A stretch of DNA of 64,000 nt from Monosporascus cannonballus (taxonomy: Eukaryota > Ascomycota > Sordariomycetes > Xylariales). The stretch lies in contig QJNS01000186.1 of the NCBI GenBank assembly GCA_004154925.1, forward strand, positions 98,593 through 162,592, written 5' to 3'. Position numbers and translations under genes: made by a program. Below, one piece after another: positions 11,773 to 24,639 of the stretch. How positions within the stretch are numbered: the first letter of the stretch is position 1; the number at the start of each line of letters is the position of its first letter. The notes below the pieces were generated by a model, which searched no databases, was not told the DNA's origin, and worked only from the letters and a program-made list of their open reading frames with translations.

Positions 11773-13607
11773 ACCTCGGACCCCACCTAATGAATTACCT
11801 TAGCAATGAATAAGACTTTTCTCCATAACAACCACCACCCCTTATAACAACACTCTGCAATAATTCCATAACCCTTTAATTAATTGATTTCGGGTAAAGA
11901 TGGTTGGTTTCGACCATAAGCGCAGAATTCAGGATGCCAAGGATTTTATTGCGGAAAGTGGTTCCGAGGCCCTGGCGAACGCGCGATTCGAGATACCCCA
12001 GTCGACCTTATTACACCGCGTCTATGGCATTAAACCGCGTTCCGAAACCCAAAATAATACGCGTAAATTATCGGATTAAAAAAAGAATAAATTTGTTAAT
12101 TAGATATTACATAAAAAAATATGCGGCCGCGCTCCTATAAAAATCTAGGTCCATTAAATAGCAAAAACCTTATTAGACCTTAAAGAGACCGTCGGGAAAA
12201 ATTAGGTTAATCGCTTTATCGTACGTTACGATAAGATATATACGAAAAAAATACGAATTATATTTCGGAACCGTTTAAAGGTACACGATTACAACGATAT
12301 CCCCGAATTTTTTACTCTTTTCGTCGCCGTCCAAACCAAATATAAGATCAAGCCTACAAACAAATATAATATAAATAAAACGGACGTTTAAAAAAGGGAA
12401 CAAACTAATAAAACGGTTATAGGATTTTCGGAAACGGCTCGTATAAAGCTTAAAAAGTCGGAGGTAACGTTATAGATATTTATCCTTAAGTATATCGGCT
12501 TTATATACGGGAAAAATACGGCCGCATATATTTTTAATAATTTTACCGTTTAAAAGTAATAGTTATTCGAAAATATCGAAAAAGCCAAATATACGTTAAT
12601 TCCGAAAAGGTAAATTAATAATATTATCGCATTAAAATAATTAAAATTTATTTTTTCCCCGGAAATTAAACCCCGTTTTTATAATAAATAGCGGTTACTT
12701 ATCTGAAATAACTATATTATATACGTATCTTTTATTTTTATATGGAAATACTTTAAAAATAAGATCGCCTTTATATATTTTTTACCTTATTTAAATAATA
12801 ACCTTTAGTCGTTTAACGTTATCGTATTTTTCGTACTTAAAAAGGAATATTATATCGTTTTACGGAAAGCCGGCAAATTATTCGTAATAACTCTCGAATA
12901 TAAATGCCGTATGTTAAAAGCATATCGCGAAATTGCCGAAATCGCCTTTACCGATAAAAACATTAAATCTGGATAACGTTATACCGATTTGCTTCTTTTT
13001 AAACCCGAAATAATATTAAGAAATCCCGAAATAATACTTTAACTAGCTCTTAAGCCGAAAATACTTTCGGAACAAATAATTAACAATTAAAACGAAATTA
13101 TATACATTTCTTATAGAGCTCTAAAATTACGAAAAAACATATAAACGGCCTTACGTAATTAGGCAAAGGCGTTTCGCGATATACGAAAAATAATAATTAA
13201 AATTATTAAAGGGCTTAATGATCTTAATACCGAATACGTTATTTTCCGTTATAATAATTAGCTTCTGCAAACGAAACTCGAGAAATACGAAGGTCGTAAA
13301 CGCTAAATTATTATTAAACAATCGAATAAGATTTTTGCGAATTTATTAAACATTAGGTCGGCTAAAAACAAAGCTATTAAACGTTTAAAGTTTATAAAAG
13401 CTGGTAATCAAGTTCCAATTAATAGTTATATTAAAAAGTAACCTGTTAAAAAAAGGCAGCGCAAATCTAAATAGCTTAAATAGCTTTATTTTATTAAGAA
13501 ATACGTTATTGCGTTATTAAAAGGCTTTGGAACATGCAGATTAGTATCAATTTGTATGTGTTTTGGCTATTCATTGCTAGGGTAATTCATTAGGTGGGGT
13601 CCGAGGT
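11773..13607 (+). mobile_element. RIP-degraded Fot/pogo-like (Tc1-mariner superfamily) DNA transposon
   Basis: Terminal inverted repeats of about 43 bp begin ACCTCGGACCCCACC at 11773 and end as the reverse complement at 13607, with one mismatch seen. TA lies directly outside both ends (11771-11772 and 13608-13609), the target duplication of this superfamily. The 1835-bp length fits Fot1-type elements. The start of the transposase is still readable on the plus strand from about 11921 (RRIQDAKDFIAE ... IPQSTLLHRVYG), a helix-turn-helix psq/CENP-B-like N-terminus. After about 12065 the frame is lost to stops and sequence turns AT-rich. A fragment IGFIYGKNTAA near 12490 matches the first catalytic-Asp region of pogo-like DDE domains. 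CpA is scarce while CpG remains frequent, as RIP predicts. The element is dead. Confidence 0.88.
11921..12079 (+). pseudogene. Transposase N-terminal remnant (HTH psq-like)
   Basis: About 52 codons readable before a stop: basic RRIQDAK opening, a recognition-helix segment IPQSTLLHRVYGIKPR, then a TRKLSD segment resembling the linker to the CENP-B-type DNA-binding domain. It lies inside the Fot/pogo-like element, just after the left inverted repeat. This part is less mutated than the rest of the element. Confidence 0.7.
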
Positions 13608-13796
13608 TAAAGTCTTCCAAAGTCTTCCAAAGCTTTTCACTTGATTAATAATGGAAAATACTAACTAATAATGAAATAATAAAGCTTAATAAGCTATTTT
13701 TCACATATATATATAGCTTTGAATTTCTCTAGCTGTTGTTAGACTTCTATAGCTTTAATATAGTTAATTCTATCTTCTATGACACACCTTAAGATG

Positions 13797-15172
13797 GTGT
13801 TCGAGACACTTCAACAACTGATATTTATGGCCCGTGCCAGCCCTGTTAATTAGCAAGATGCTAATGAACTTGCTGATATTGATTTTTCTATTATTTTAAG
13901 TTTTGTTTTAATCGGGTGATTTTAACAAACGGGCTTCGGTTTTAATTAGTTGTCTTATTTTGTAATATAATTAAATCGTTATCGTTTTTTAATATATATA
14001 ATATTAAATATAATGTTCATATGTTTATTTAATAAAATATGATATATTCGAAATAAAATTAAAAATATATTAATTAAACAATTTTATAAAATAATTTATT
14101 TTTTATATCAAATTAACAGTTAATATTAAAATTTTCTAAAATTCGGAATTTTCGCAAAAAAAGGATATTTTATTTTTAATGTAATTATTATTTTATTAAT
14201 ATAAGTTCGCATAAACATTTTTAAAGTTCATCGATTGTTATTTATATTTAATAATATTATGCTAAATTATTAAGGTTTTTACTAATTTTAAATTTTGTTT
14301 AATTAAATAAAAGCTAAATTTCATTAAATATAATAATTAATTATATATATATTATTTATAAATTTCGTACAAAATAATAATATTTTTTAAATGATATAAA
14401 AAATAAATTAATAAAAAAGTTTAATACTCCGAATTATAAGGTTAAAGAATATAATTATTAAATTATAATTAATAAGTTTAATACGTAAAGAATTTTGGTA
14501 ACGAAAAACTAAATAAAAAATAAATATAATTATTTTTAAGAAAAAAAATAAATATAATTTACGTTAAAAAACCAAATAATTTCGGTTAAAATAAACATTC
14601 TTAAATTTTTACAGGTAAACCCGAAATATAAGAAAATTGCTTAAGAGTTATTGATATTTCTTATATTACATTATATAATAATAATTAACTCTTATTTAAA
14701 TATATTTCGAAATAAAAGTTTAATAATATAAAACTTTAAAATATATTAAATTTTATAAAACTGTATTTGGGCTCTTTATTAAAATTAAAGACGAATTAGT
14801 TATTGGCTTTAAAAAATATATTAACGTTATTATTTGCTTTATTTAAAAGATGTTATAAGTTTTCTTTTCGCACAAATCGGCTATCGGTAAAAAAACAAAT
14901 AATTCCGTTAAAAAGGCCGAAAATATTTTCGCATTATAGCAGATACGCGTTTATCTTTACAAACGCCTTGTTAATAATTTGAAAATATAACGCAAAAATA
15001 AAAGGCTTAAAAAATAATAATTCGCTAATAAAAAAGGCGTTAAATAAATTATTAAAATAATAATTCGCATTAAAGAATTAACTTAAAATACGGGGTTAAA
15101 TATAAAGTAGATTTTCGAAATTCTTAATAATACTGATATTAATTAATTTAACGATAATACGTTATTTTGCGT
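13797..15172 (+). repeat. Giant inverted repeat, left arm, outer segment
   Basis: Read inward, this segment is the mutated inverse of 27765 down to about 26390. Three anchors were aligned by eye: the terminus GTGTTCG(A/G)GACACTTCAAC with the following GATATTTATGGCCCGTGCC (13797 versus 27764), the middle (about 14480-14620 versus about 26940-27050), and the inner end TACGTTATTTTGCGT (about 15158-15172 versus about 26380-26395). The arm stops at the left end of the Gypsy insertion. Sequence is AT-rich with the RIP pattern; no intact coding frame survives. Confidence 0.8.
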
Positions 15173-15173
15173 C

Positions 15174-15400
15174 TATAAAAATACAGCCTCTATGAGAATA
15201 AGGCTAGTAGCCGACCAGCTACCGATCAGCTACTGACCTACTTACTAATATAAATCTACTATCTAGCAACTAATGGGAAATACTAGATGGAAATAACCTA
15301 ATATATTTATTTTTTGGAATCTGCTTTATAAATAGTCGGAAATCACTTTATTCAACTTATAATTATTTATTATTTTATAATATTTTTATTTTTATTATAA
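15174..15400 (+). repeat. 5' LTR of the Gypsy element
   Basis: Matches 22350-22572 in direct orientation, including AAGGCTAGTA, ATAAATCTACTATCT, TAATGGGAAATAC and GAAATCACTTTA-like blocks. Ends are approximate because mutations blur them. This copy is more AT-shifted in its 3' part than the 3' LTR. Confidence 0.78.
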
Positions 15401-18400
15401 AAAATAACGTAATAATTATTAAAAGTAAAACTTGTTAATTGCAAAACGAACGTAAGTTGTTAATTTAAAAAACCGTTAATTAAAATTTAACTGATAAACG
15501 ATTGATTACGATATAAAAATAAATTAAAAAGCTTATAATAAAGCCTTAAAGAATAAAATATTACGGTTTCCAGAATTTTAAATTTCCTTATATATATAAT
15601 AAGAACGTATTTTAATAACCGTTAATTAAACGGTTAGAAAACGGGCGTAATATAACGACCGCATTCCGGTATTCAAAATTAGAAAGGGTTAAGCCTTTTA
15701 ATAATAATTAGATTTTAGAAATTATTCGTTAATAAAACGAATAATATTTGAAATTATTCCGATAATTAGCCGAATAATAAGTAATAGCATAAATTAAAAA
15801 AGTAAAATTTTATAAGTTAATTACGATATCGTTATAAAAATTTATGTACGATAAATAAATATCGTATTATAATTGTTCGAAACTTTTCAAACGCATATTA
15901 ATTAAAAAAATTAAATAAAAGTTATTACAAAAACTTATATTAACAAATTATAGCGAAATTCCTTTATTTATATCTAATGGGTTATAAGCTATATAAACGT
16001 TTTTATTATAAGCGCTTAATAATTATATCGCGTTACGTTTAATTACTTTAATTACGAAAGAAAATTAAAAAATAAAAGATTTATAGATGTATATAAAGAA
16101 AAATTACGTAAATTCTAGTTTTCTCGATAAAAAATATAAGGAATAATTTATGGAATTACAATAACAATCCGATTAATCGCCGTTAAATTTTTACGTTAAA
16201 TAAAAGCTTTTAATTTATAAAATAAAATTTACGAACGTTCTTAATTCGGAAATCAATTAAAATAATAAATGTTTTATTTTTCGTTATTTTTATAAATTAA
16301 TATCAAAATTACGAAATATTTTATTACGAAAAAACGTTAAACTAAAACTAATTAATAACGTAATAAATAAAATAAAACGTTATTACGACATTTAAAAAAA
16401 GCGAAAAAAAACCGATTATTTTCCGCTAAAATTATTAACAAAAATAAACGATTTTATTTTAACGTTTTCGAAAAAAGAAATTCTTAAAGCAAATTAAAAG
16501 CGCTATATAAAAGTAATAAAAACCGTAAACGTTTTTATATTCGAAAAACAAATAATCGTTAATTTAATTCCAATCGGAATAAATCCGTACAACTTAATAT
16601 CTTTAATTTTTATAAGGGCTTATTTAAGTATTATAACAATAAAAAACCAGGCTATAAAAATATAAATTACAAAACTAAAAGGAATATAAAAACCCTATTA
16701 TTTCGATTTACGAAAACCTACTTTCAAAGGGCGTACAAAACGTTATAATATATAACGATAAATTAAATTAATTTATAAACGTAAATCTAAAAAAAAGTTG
16801 AAATAAACGTTTACGTCCAGTTTATTTCGGCTAATAATTACAGAATAATTAAAATAGAGTTATTCTTTAGAAAAAAGTATGTATTAAGAAAAGTACGAGG
16901 AATATAACAATATAAATAAATATAAATCCCGGAATATAAGTAAATATTATAAGCAGAAAGTTAGCGAAAAAAACTTAACCTTTAATTAATTTTCGTAAAT
17001 ATTCCGGGCCTTTTCGGCGTAAACAACACGTATATCAAATGTTATAAGGTTTATAAAATTTTTGTTAATATAATAAATAATAACGAAAATCAACGAAAAT
17101 TTAAGTAAATTTATTTTGCAATATGCTGTAATCGGAAAATACTTAATATTTTATTATTTAAATCTGAAATAAATAAATTAAAGATTTTACTCAATATAAC
17201 TATATATTAATAATTATACGAATTATTATAAAAAATTAATAAATAAAAAATTATAAACTTAACGTTTTTCAATAAACCAATTTATATTGTTAACTTAATA
17301 AGCTTAACCGAAAAATTAAATATCTCGGAATTTAAGAAATAACAAAAATAAAAAATAACCGACTTTTTTATATACTTAAAGAATTTCCGGCCAATATATT
17401 CCGAAAAAACAACTAAAAAAATATTTTAATTATTAAAAGTAAAATATGCAATATATTTAATTTTTAAAAACAACTCTTTTATTCGGCTTACTTTACCTTA
17501 TTTCGAAACCTTAAAGGAAAATATTCGAAAAATATATTCGAAAAAATCTAAAAGTAAACCGAATACGTTATTCGAAAGCGAATATAAAAGCACTAATATT
17601 ATTTATGCTTAAAAAACGGCAATTTCCGACTATATATCGATTATAAATAGTTAAATCGAGTAACGATAAAAAATTAATACCTTTTATTTTTAATTTTAAA
17701 AGTAATAGATCGCCTAACGTTAATTAAGATATTTACGAAAATTAATTTAAAAAAAATTATTATCGTATTAAAAGTAAAAAAAGCGATTAATAAAAAAGTA
17801 TTTTCTTAACGCAGCATAAGTAATTTAAATATACGATTATATTATTTAACGTTATTAACGCGTTAATTATGTTTTAAACTTATATATATAAGATATTAAC
17901 TAAATTAAAGAATTATATATACGTAATATATTTAAATAATATAATTATTTATTTCGATAAACAAAAAAATATACGAAATATTTTCAACTGGTTTACGAAT
18001 AATTATTATAATATTAACTATTTGCTAAAACGTTTAAATACGATTTTTTTAAAAAAAATAAAAGTTTTAATTTTTATAATTAATATTAATACTTTAGAAA
18101 TAAAGTGCTAACGGGTTAATATTATCGAAATATAGCCAAAATCAAAATTAACTTATAATATTTAAATATTTTTGATATTTATAAATGTTTATCAAAACTT
18201 TATCGCGTATTATTTACGTATTACCAAACTTATTATTAGATTTTTAAAAAGGGCATAAAACAAAAATAAAGTAATAAAATTTCAATAACCCAAAAAAATT
18301 AAAAAAAACGTTCCGAAACTTAAAAAATATCTTTTAGTCGACGACTATTTTCTGATATTAAGATAATACCAAAAATGCTAAGGTTAAAATAAACGTTTTA

Positions 18401-19649
18401 ATAAAAATTATATTAGGAATATTTTCATAAAAATATGAAAAATATTAATATCTAATCGTTTATTAGTTATAAAAGTTAAATTTAATCAAAAAGGAATAAG
18501 TTATAAAACAATAAAAATTATTAGTAATTATAAAAAGCTTAAAATATTAACGGTAATATCCTAAAAATACGGAAAAAAGTTTTTTAATACTTATTAATTA
18601 TATAACGCTGAAGAATACAATAAAGGCGCCGGCGCGTAATTTTAAAAAGAGATTAGCTCGATAAATTTATTATTTTACGGAATTTAATTTTAAGATCTAA
18701 TATCGACCGGACGCTGTTAACTCGGCAAATATATTATTTAAACGCTCGAATTACATATTAAAGGAAATTACGTATAAAGATATAATTTTTACGTTATTTA
18801 AAATATTCGGATTTACGAATAATATGTCGAAAAACGTACGAAAAAAGATTGCAAATATATAATATAATTTAAAATATTATAATAAAATAAAAAGCCTTAT
18901 ACAAATAATATAAAATTTATTTATTATAACCTTTTTAAATACATTTTAAATGGCGAAAGTTTAAATAGTTATTATCCGTATAAAAAACGGAAAACTTTTG
19001 TTATATAGTTATAAAAAACTTTCGAAAAAAAAATAAAGAACTATATATTTTTCAAAATTATTATTTGCAAATAATAATATAAGCGTAAATTATAGTAATA
19101 ATACTCTTAGCGGTTAAATAACGGTAATCGTAAATTACGACCGTATTATAATTAGATTCCTAAAATTTTAAAAGAACGAAATTAATATTAAGATTATTAT
19201 TTATAATTAATACTTTATACGTTTTTTAGTAAAAATAATTATTTAAGAACGAAATAATATTTTAACCGAAAATTTTCCGATACTTTTATAATGAAGTTCG
19301 AAAATTATAAATTAAAAATTTAAATATTATGGAATTAATACGGAGAACTAAATACTAAACCGGAATAAAAAAAGATATTTCGTAAATTTAAATAATATTT
19401 TATATTATCGGGATAAATTTATAAACGCCTTATAAAGCCCTTTAAGGAAATAGTTAATTAATTAATATTGTAATAATTTAAAGGCAAAATATATAAGATA
19501 TATTTATATATTAAAAATTATAACCAGAAACTTTTATTAGAAAAATATAGCGAACGATATCAAAATATATATTAAATAATATCCAAATTATTAGAGCATA
19601 TTAAAATTATGCTATAAATTTTATAAACAATTATAGCTTTTACCGTTAT

Positions 19650-19901
19650 TTGAATAACTTTTTAAAAAGAAATTTATTAGATTTTATTACGAGGCTTCCT
19701 AAAAGTCTAAGTTTAAACGAGTTAAAGTACGATATAATTCTAGTAATCGTCGACCGTTTTACGAAATTAAAATTATTTATATTTACGGTTAAAACCTTAA
19801 CCGTAACCGAATTAGCTCGATTATTTTATAATCAGGTTCAATATAAATTTAATACGTTAGCCGGAATTATTAATAATAAAGATAAATTACTTAAAAATTA
19901 A
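19650..19901 (+). pseudogene. Gypsy integrase core remnant
   Basis: An 83-codon open stretch within the Gypsy element. DFITRLPKSLSL, then YDIILVIVDRFTKLKLF and TELARLFYNQV match the central rve domain of Ty3/Gypsy integrases (the D of VDRFTK is a catalytic position). Upstream and downstream frames are closed by RIP stops, so nothing functional is made. Confidence 0.82.
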
Positions 19902-20067
19902 TTTTAGGCGGAATCTTACAAAAAACGAAAAATAAAGTAACGAATATCGACCATTTATTATCCGTAAATTAATATGTAAACGGAACGTATTTATTAGGTT
20001 TTAAAATATTATTTTTGTAATTATATTAATAAATATTAAGATAAATAAAAAAAAGTTATTACAAAAT

Positions 20068-20250
20068 ATGAAATTCGTATATAATAATATACGAAATACG
20101 TTTACCGGCCTTTTTCCGTTCGAAATTTTATATAAGTATTATTTAAGAATAATAAAATATTTTTATAAAAGTTTAAGAGACAAATATAAAGAATTAAGAA
20201 ATATTTCGAAAAAAATAACGATTATTTATCGAATAATATACAAATACTAA
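20068..20250 (+). pseudogene. Gypsy integrase C-terminal remnant
   Basis: A 60-codon open stretch. FVYNNIRNTFTGLFPFEILY matches the conserved A-Y-N-N ... T-G-x-S-P-F-E-x-L-Y segment after the integrase core of Gypsy elements. It lies 166 bp after the core remnant, in the expected order. Confidence 0.75.
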
Positions 20251-22349
20251 AAGAAATAACAATAACCTAAATAAATATTATAATTAACGTTATACGTCTA
20301 TAGCATTTTAATTAAGATAATAAGAAAATTTATTAATTAAGAATTTTAAATTTCAAAATAAAAAAATTATATTTATTTATATTTAGATTACGATTAAAGA
20401 GTATATAAGCTTTTAAACATATAAAGTAATTTTTTAATTAAATATTAACGAATATATAATATATTTCCAATATTTTTAATAAAACCGTAATATAATTAGA
20501 AATAGAAAAACGTTTAAATAGCGTTACTAGACCTAATAAAGAAATAAAAAAAACAAGTAATAAAGAATATCGTTTATTACTAAAATAATTAAGGGCAACG
20601 TAAATATCTAATTAAATAAAAAGGTTGGCCTGCCTAATATAATACGTAAAAACTTCGAAAATATTTCGAATACGCGTTTAAGATATTATAATATTACGAA
20701 AAAAAATTAAATACGTATATAAGAAATAAAATAACTTAAAAATTATAAGGTAATAATAAATTAATCGAAAATTAATTACTAAATAATTATAAAAATTATA
20801 AAAAATAATTTTAAGCGATATTAAAATATTATTTGGTTATATAATTATTTTTAAGTTTTTGGCAAATAATTACTTTATCGTATGCCAGTCGAACACTTCT
20901 AAATAACGTAAAAAAATAATTTTTATCTTAAAAATAAAATTTTGCGCTTAATTATTAAACCTTGTATTACTTAGCTTTTAATAAACGTATTAAAAAATTA
21001 ATAAAAAATATCGGAAAATAATCAAAAAATATACAATAATAAAAACCGGATATATTTATTAAATTTATTTAGCGTAAAACTCGAAAAAAACTTAAAAAAA
21101 GTTTATTTTTTACGAAAGAAGAAATTTAAATAACCGGAATATAATTTGTTATTAGTCGAAAATAAAGCGCTGTTTTTAAAACGTTTAATATATTTAGGTT
21201 TAATAATATCCTTGCCGAGCAAAACCGTTTTTTAATTATAGTTATTAATAAATGTCAAAATTTTATTAAGATATTAAAAAACGGGCGAAACATATTCGTA
21301 AACACGAAACGTAACGGTATAACGGCTTTCGAAAATTATTTTACTTATAAAAATACCTTAAAATTATGCTTAATTAGAAATTAATTGCGGAACAATAAAA
21401 AAACCGTAATACTTATAAAAAGGACTTAAATTTGTAAATTTATAAAACGGCATTAAAATCAAACCTTTATAGTTATAACGAATAATTAAAAATTAATTTT
21501 CGTTATATTAAAAAAATAATATTTTTAATAATAACCGTATTAAAAGCGAATTCGGTTTTGCAAAAGACGTCGAATCGACAACCGATTGTAATTACGTTAA
21601 AACGTTCGAATTAGGTATTTGCAGCATAAGCTTTTTCGAGCTCGTCGATTAATTTTTAATTATTGATATCGAATTAAGAAATTATTTAAGCAGTATTTTT
21701 AAAAAATATTCGGAATTTAAACGGAAATTAAATAATAATATTAAGAATATTAAAAATAATTATTTACCGCGTAAAACGCTTTATAATAATAATTAATTAC
21801 GACGTAATTTAAGGCGTACGAAATTTAAATATAAATCGTACGGTAATTAAAATAATACTGTATTACGTAAATATAATACGGCTTATGATCTTTCGTAATA
21901 CGACTGATATTTATTGTATTATCGACATCAAAAAGATAACGTGAAAAAAATCTTAATTCTTATTAATATCAAAATATTATTTCTTTTAGAATTTGTTATA
22001 AGAAAAAAATATAGCGAACGAAAATAGTACGCAAAATAAACGAAGAAAACGAAATAAAATTAAAAAAACGGAAAACCAAACAGAATGCGTACATAAAAGA
22101 AATAGAAATATGAACGCGAAAAAGAAAAAAAACTAAATAAAATAAAGTTAAAGATAAATTATAAAAAGAAATTAAACGGAACATAATTAATTACGTAATA
22201 TAATATATATTAATTATCACGATAATTACTTATAATATAATATAACGGTAAATTATCGGTAAATATACGTAATCAAATTTGTATAACGTATTATATCAAA
22301 TTAATAATATTATTATTAAGGATTAACAGCTTAAAAAAGGAAATAATTA

Positions 22350-22572
22350 TAAAAATATAACCCTTATAAAGATAAGGCTAGTAACTAACCAGTTACCGGT
22401 CAGCCACCGATCTACTTATTAGTATAAATCTACTATCTGGCAGCTAATAGGAAATACCAGATAGACATAACTTAATATATTCATTTTTTGAAATCTGCTT
22501 AATGACTGGTCGGAGATTACCTTACTTAGCTTACAGCTATCCATTATCTTACAGCGTCTTCTGAGCTTAGGC
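22350..22572 (+). repeat. 3' LTR of the Gypsy element
   Basis: Direct partner of the copy at 15174-15400. It keeps more G/C (for example CCAGTTACCGGTCAGCCACC near 22399) than the 5' copy, so the two LTRs have diverged, mostly by C-to-T or G-to-A changes. Immediately outside, the sequence resumes the inverted-repeat arm. Confidence 0.78.
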
Positions 22573-24187
22573 ATATAATAATTATTTCGTTATTATATTT
22601 TTTAATTTAAAAAATAAATCAAAATTTTAATAATTTAAAATTGTCAAAAAAGCTAAAAATATAGGGTGCGCAAATCGTATATATAATAAAAAAAGTATTT
22701 TATAATAATAATAAAGGTATTACAAATTTCTTAAATATGAAAAATAATCAAAATAATAAAAATAATACGGATATAAAAGTGGTAAAAATAATTAAAAAGA
22801 TAATATAAAAAATTGTAAAATTGATTTTTTGTTTAATATATTTTATTATCATAAAATATATAAGTTATCCTGATTAGAAAAATGTTAAATTTCTATATAG
22901 AATAAATATATTTCAAATTTAGTAATATTTAAATTATTATAACCAAAAAATTTACAAAATTAATTAAAATATTTTTCGTATTTATTAATTAATTTATTGT
23001 GCTTTAATATTAAGCTTTTCTTTTAGTTAACTTATTATAATAATAATAACGTTTTTATTTTATTATTTTCGCTTTTAATTTTTCTTAAATATTTGATATA
23101 TATCTTATATTTTTTCGCAATTTTATTACGATATCTTATAATAAAGAAATATACACCGCTTTATCTTTTTACGTACGTAAAATTATTCGTTTAATTTTTA
23201 TCGTTAATATAAGTTTTTTTATATAATTTTACAGATTTATCAAAATCGATTTCGCTATAATTTAATAAGAAATTAAAAAGATTAACGATAACGTAAATAT
23301 ATTTTAATATAATATTAATACGTAAATAAGGGTGTTTTTAAAAAATTTAAAAAATATCTTTTTATTTGCTGAAAATCTTTTCGATAATGTTTTATAATTA
23401 TATATACTTTAGATTATATAGCTTTTCTAATATACGTAATTTTATCTTCATTTAAGTTTATTTTCGAAAATAATAACGTATTTTGTAATATAAAAAAGGA
23501 TTTGCTTATTAATAACGCATTTAATATTATTAAGTAGGTATTTACGTTTAAAGATTACGAAATTATTACGATTAACTATATTATTAAAAATCTTACCGTT
23601 ATTTGCAAAATCTTTTAGTCTGTTAATATATAAATAAGGTTTTTGTTATAATTATAAATAATTAATATATTTATTAATAATTCTTTTAGTAATTCCTTTT
23701 ATTTTTGGCTTAAAAACGTTATTTTTAATCTTAACTTTAAAATAAAAACCGTTAAATATTTTAATATATTTACATACTATAAAAGAAAATTCGTATTTCA
23801 CGATCTTTTTAATAAAGGCAAATATTAACAAATTTAATAATAAAATATGTTAATGCTATAAAAATATTTACGGTTTTATAAAATAAATAATAAATAATAA
23901 TATTAATTTTATAAAATAATCCGCTATAAGCCGAACGAAAAAATCTTAAATTATAATATAAAAAACTATTATTATTTTATTTACCAAAATTCGTAACGTT
24001 TTTAAACTTATATTCGCTAGCAATTAATTATATAATATATAATATATATTTTTTTATTTTTATAATTTTTCATTACGAAAAACGTTAAATTTTATTACGA
24101 AATTACAAAATAACAGTTACGAAGGTCTAGGTCTATAACGTTATTAAGATATACAGCTAAAAAAACCGTTTTAAACTAGGGCAAGGC
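22573..24187 (+). repeat. Giant inverted repeat, left arm, inner segment
   Basis: Continuation of the left arm after the Gypsy insertion. Aligned anchors: ATTTCGTTATTATATTT (about 22583) with its inverse near 26345; AATACGGATATAAA and TATTACAAATTTCTTAA (about 22710-22790) with the inverse near 26160-26225; AGCTAAAAAAA ... CTAGGGCAAGGCTCTTA (about 24150-24190) with the inverse near 24625-24660. Dense stops in all frames; no gene. Confidence 0.78.
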
Positions 24188-24191
24188 TCTT

Positions 24192-24493
24192 AATGTAATC
24201 TATACGTTATCTATTAGCAATTTCAGTATCTTAAGAGCTGCTAAAGTTAAAATAAAAGAAGGCGTGTTCGGGACACTTCAATAATGCGTATTTGTAGGGA
24301 ATTAACATTATCTTTAGCGAACCGTTCGGGTCTATTAATATTAGCATTTTCACTTTTTTTCTGCTAAAAATTACTGATTTTCTTAGCGGGCTTGAACGAA
24401 TTATATTCAATCAATATATTAATTTTCTCTTACTTCAACTTTAGCAGCTCTTAAAGTGCTAAAACTGCTAATGAATAACGTATAGATTGCATT
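24192..24493. repeat. Fold-back (MITE-like) element at the centre of the inverted repeat
   Basis: About 65-bp inverted repeats (24192-24260 and 24429-24493; for example AATGTAATCTATACGTTA against the inverse of TAACGTATAGATTGCATT) enclose a loop of about 170 bp. The loop matches 27766-27935 in inverse orientation but carries many more C-to-T type changes. It interrupts the symmetry axis of the larger inverted repeat. No coding frame. Confidence 0.75.
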
Positions 24494-24639
24494 AAAATGT
24501 GAGATAACGAAGGTGCGACGCTAGTCACAATACCAAAAGGTCAGCAATTCCAAATCTCCAATTAGGGTTTGGACACCTTAATTTACCTTATAAGGACTAG
24601 CTGTGCATATCATCACATAAAAGCCCTGCCCTAACCTAA

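Larger units (their letters stand above)
15173..22572 (+). mobile_element. RIP-degraded Ty3/Gypsy LTR retrotransposon
   Basis: About 7.4 kb bounded by a direct repeat of about 225 bp (LTRs near 15174-15400 and 22350-22572; the shared core AAGGCTAGTA is offset by about 7174 bp). An integrase core remains at 19650-19901 on the plus strand, reading DFITRLPKS ... YDIILVIVDRFTK, a Ty3/Gypsy integrase hallmark, and an integrase C-terminal piece (FVYNN ... TGLFPFEILY) remains at 20068-20250. The remainder is stop-ridden. It interrupts the left arm of the long inverted repeat: the matching place in the right arm (about 26380) has no insertion. The whole element carries the RIP signature. Confidence 0.88.

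Noticed and set aside
21996..22184. A 62-codon minus-strand open frame in the Gypsy element
   Set aside because: Phenylalanine/serine-rich reading opposite an A-rich strand; a product of AT bias.
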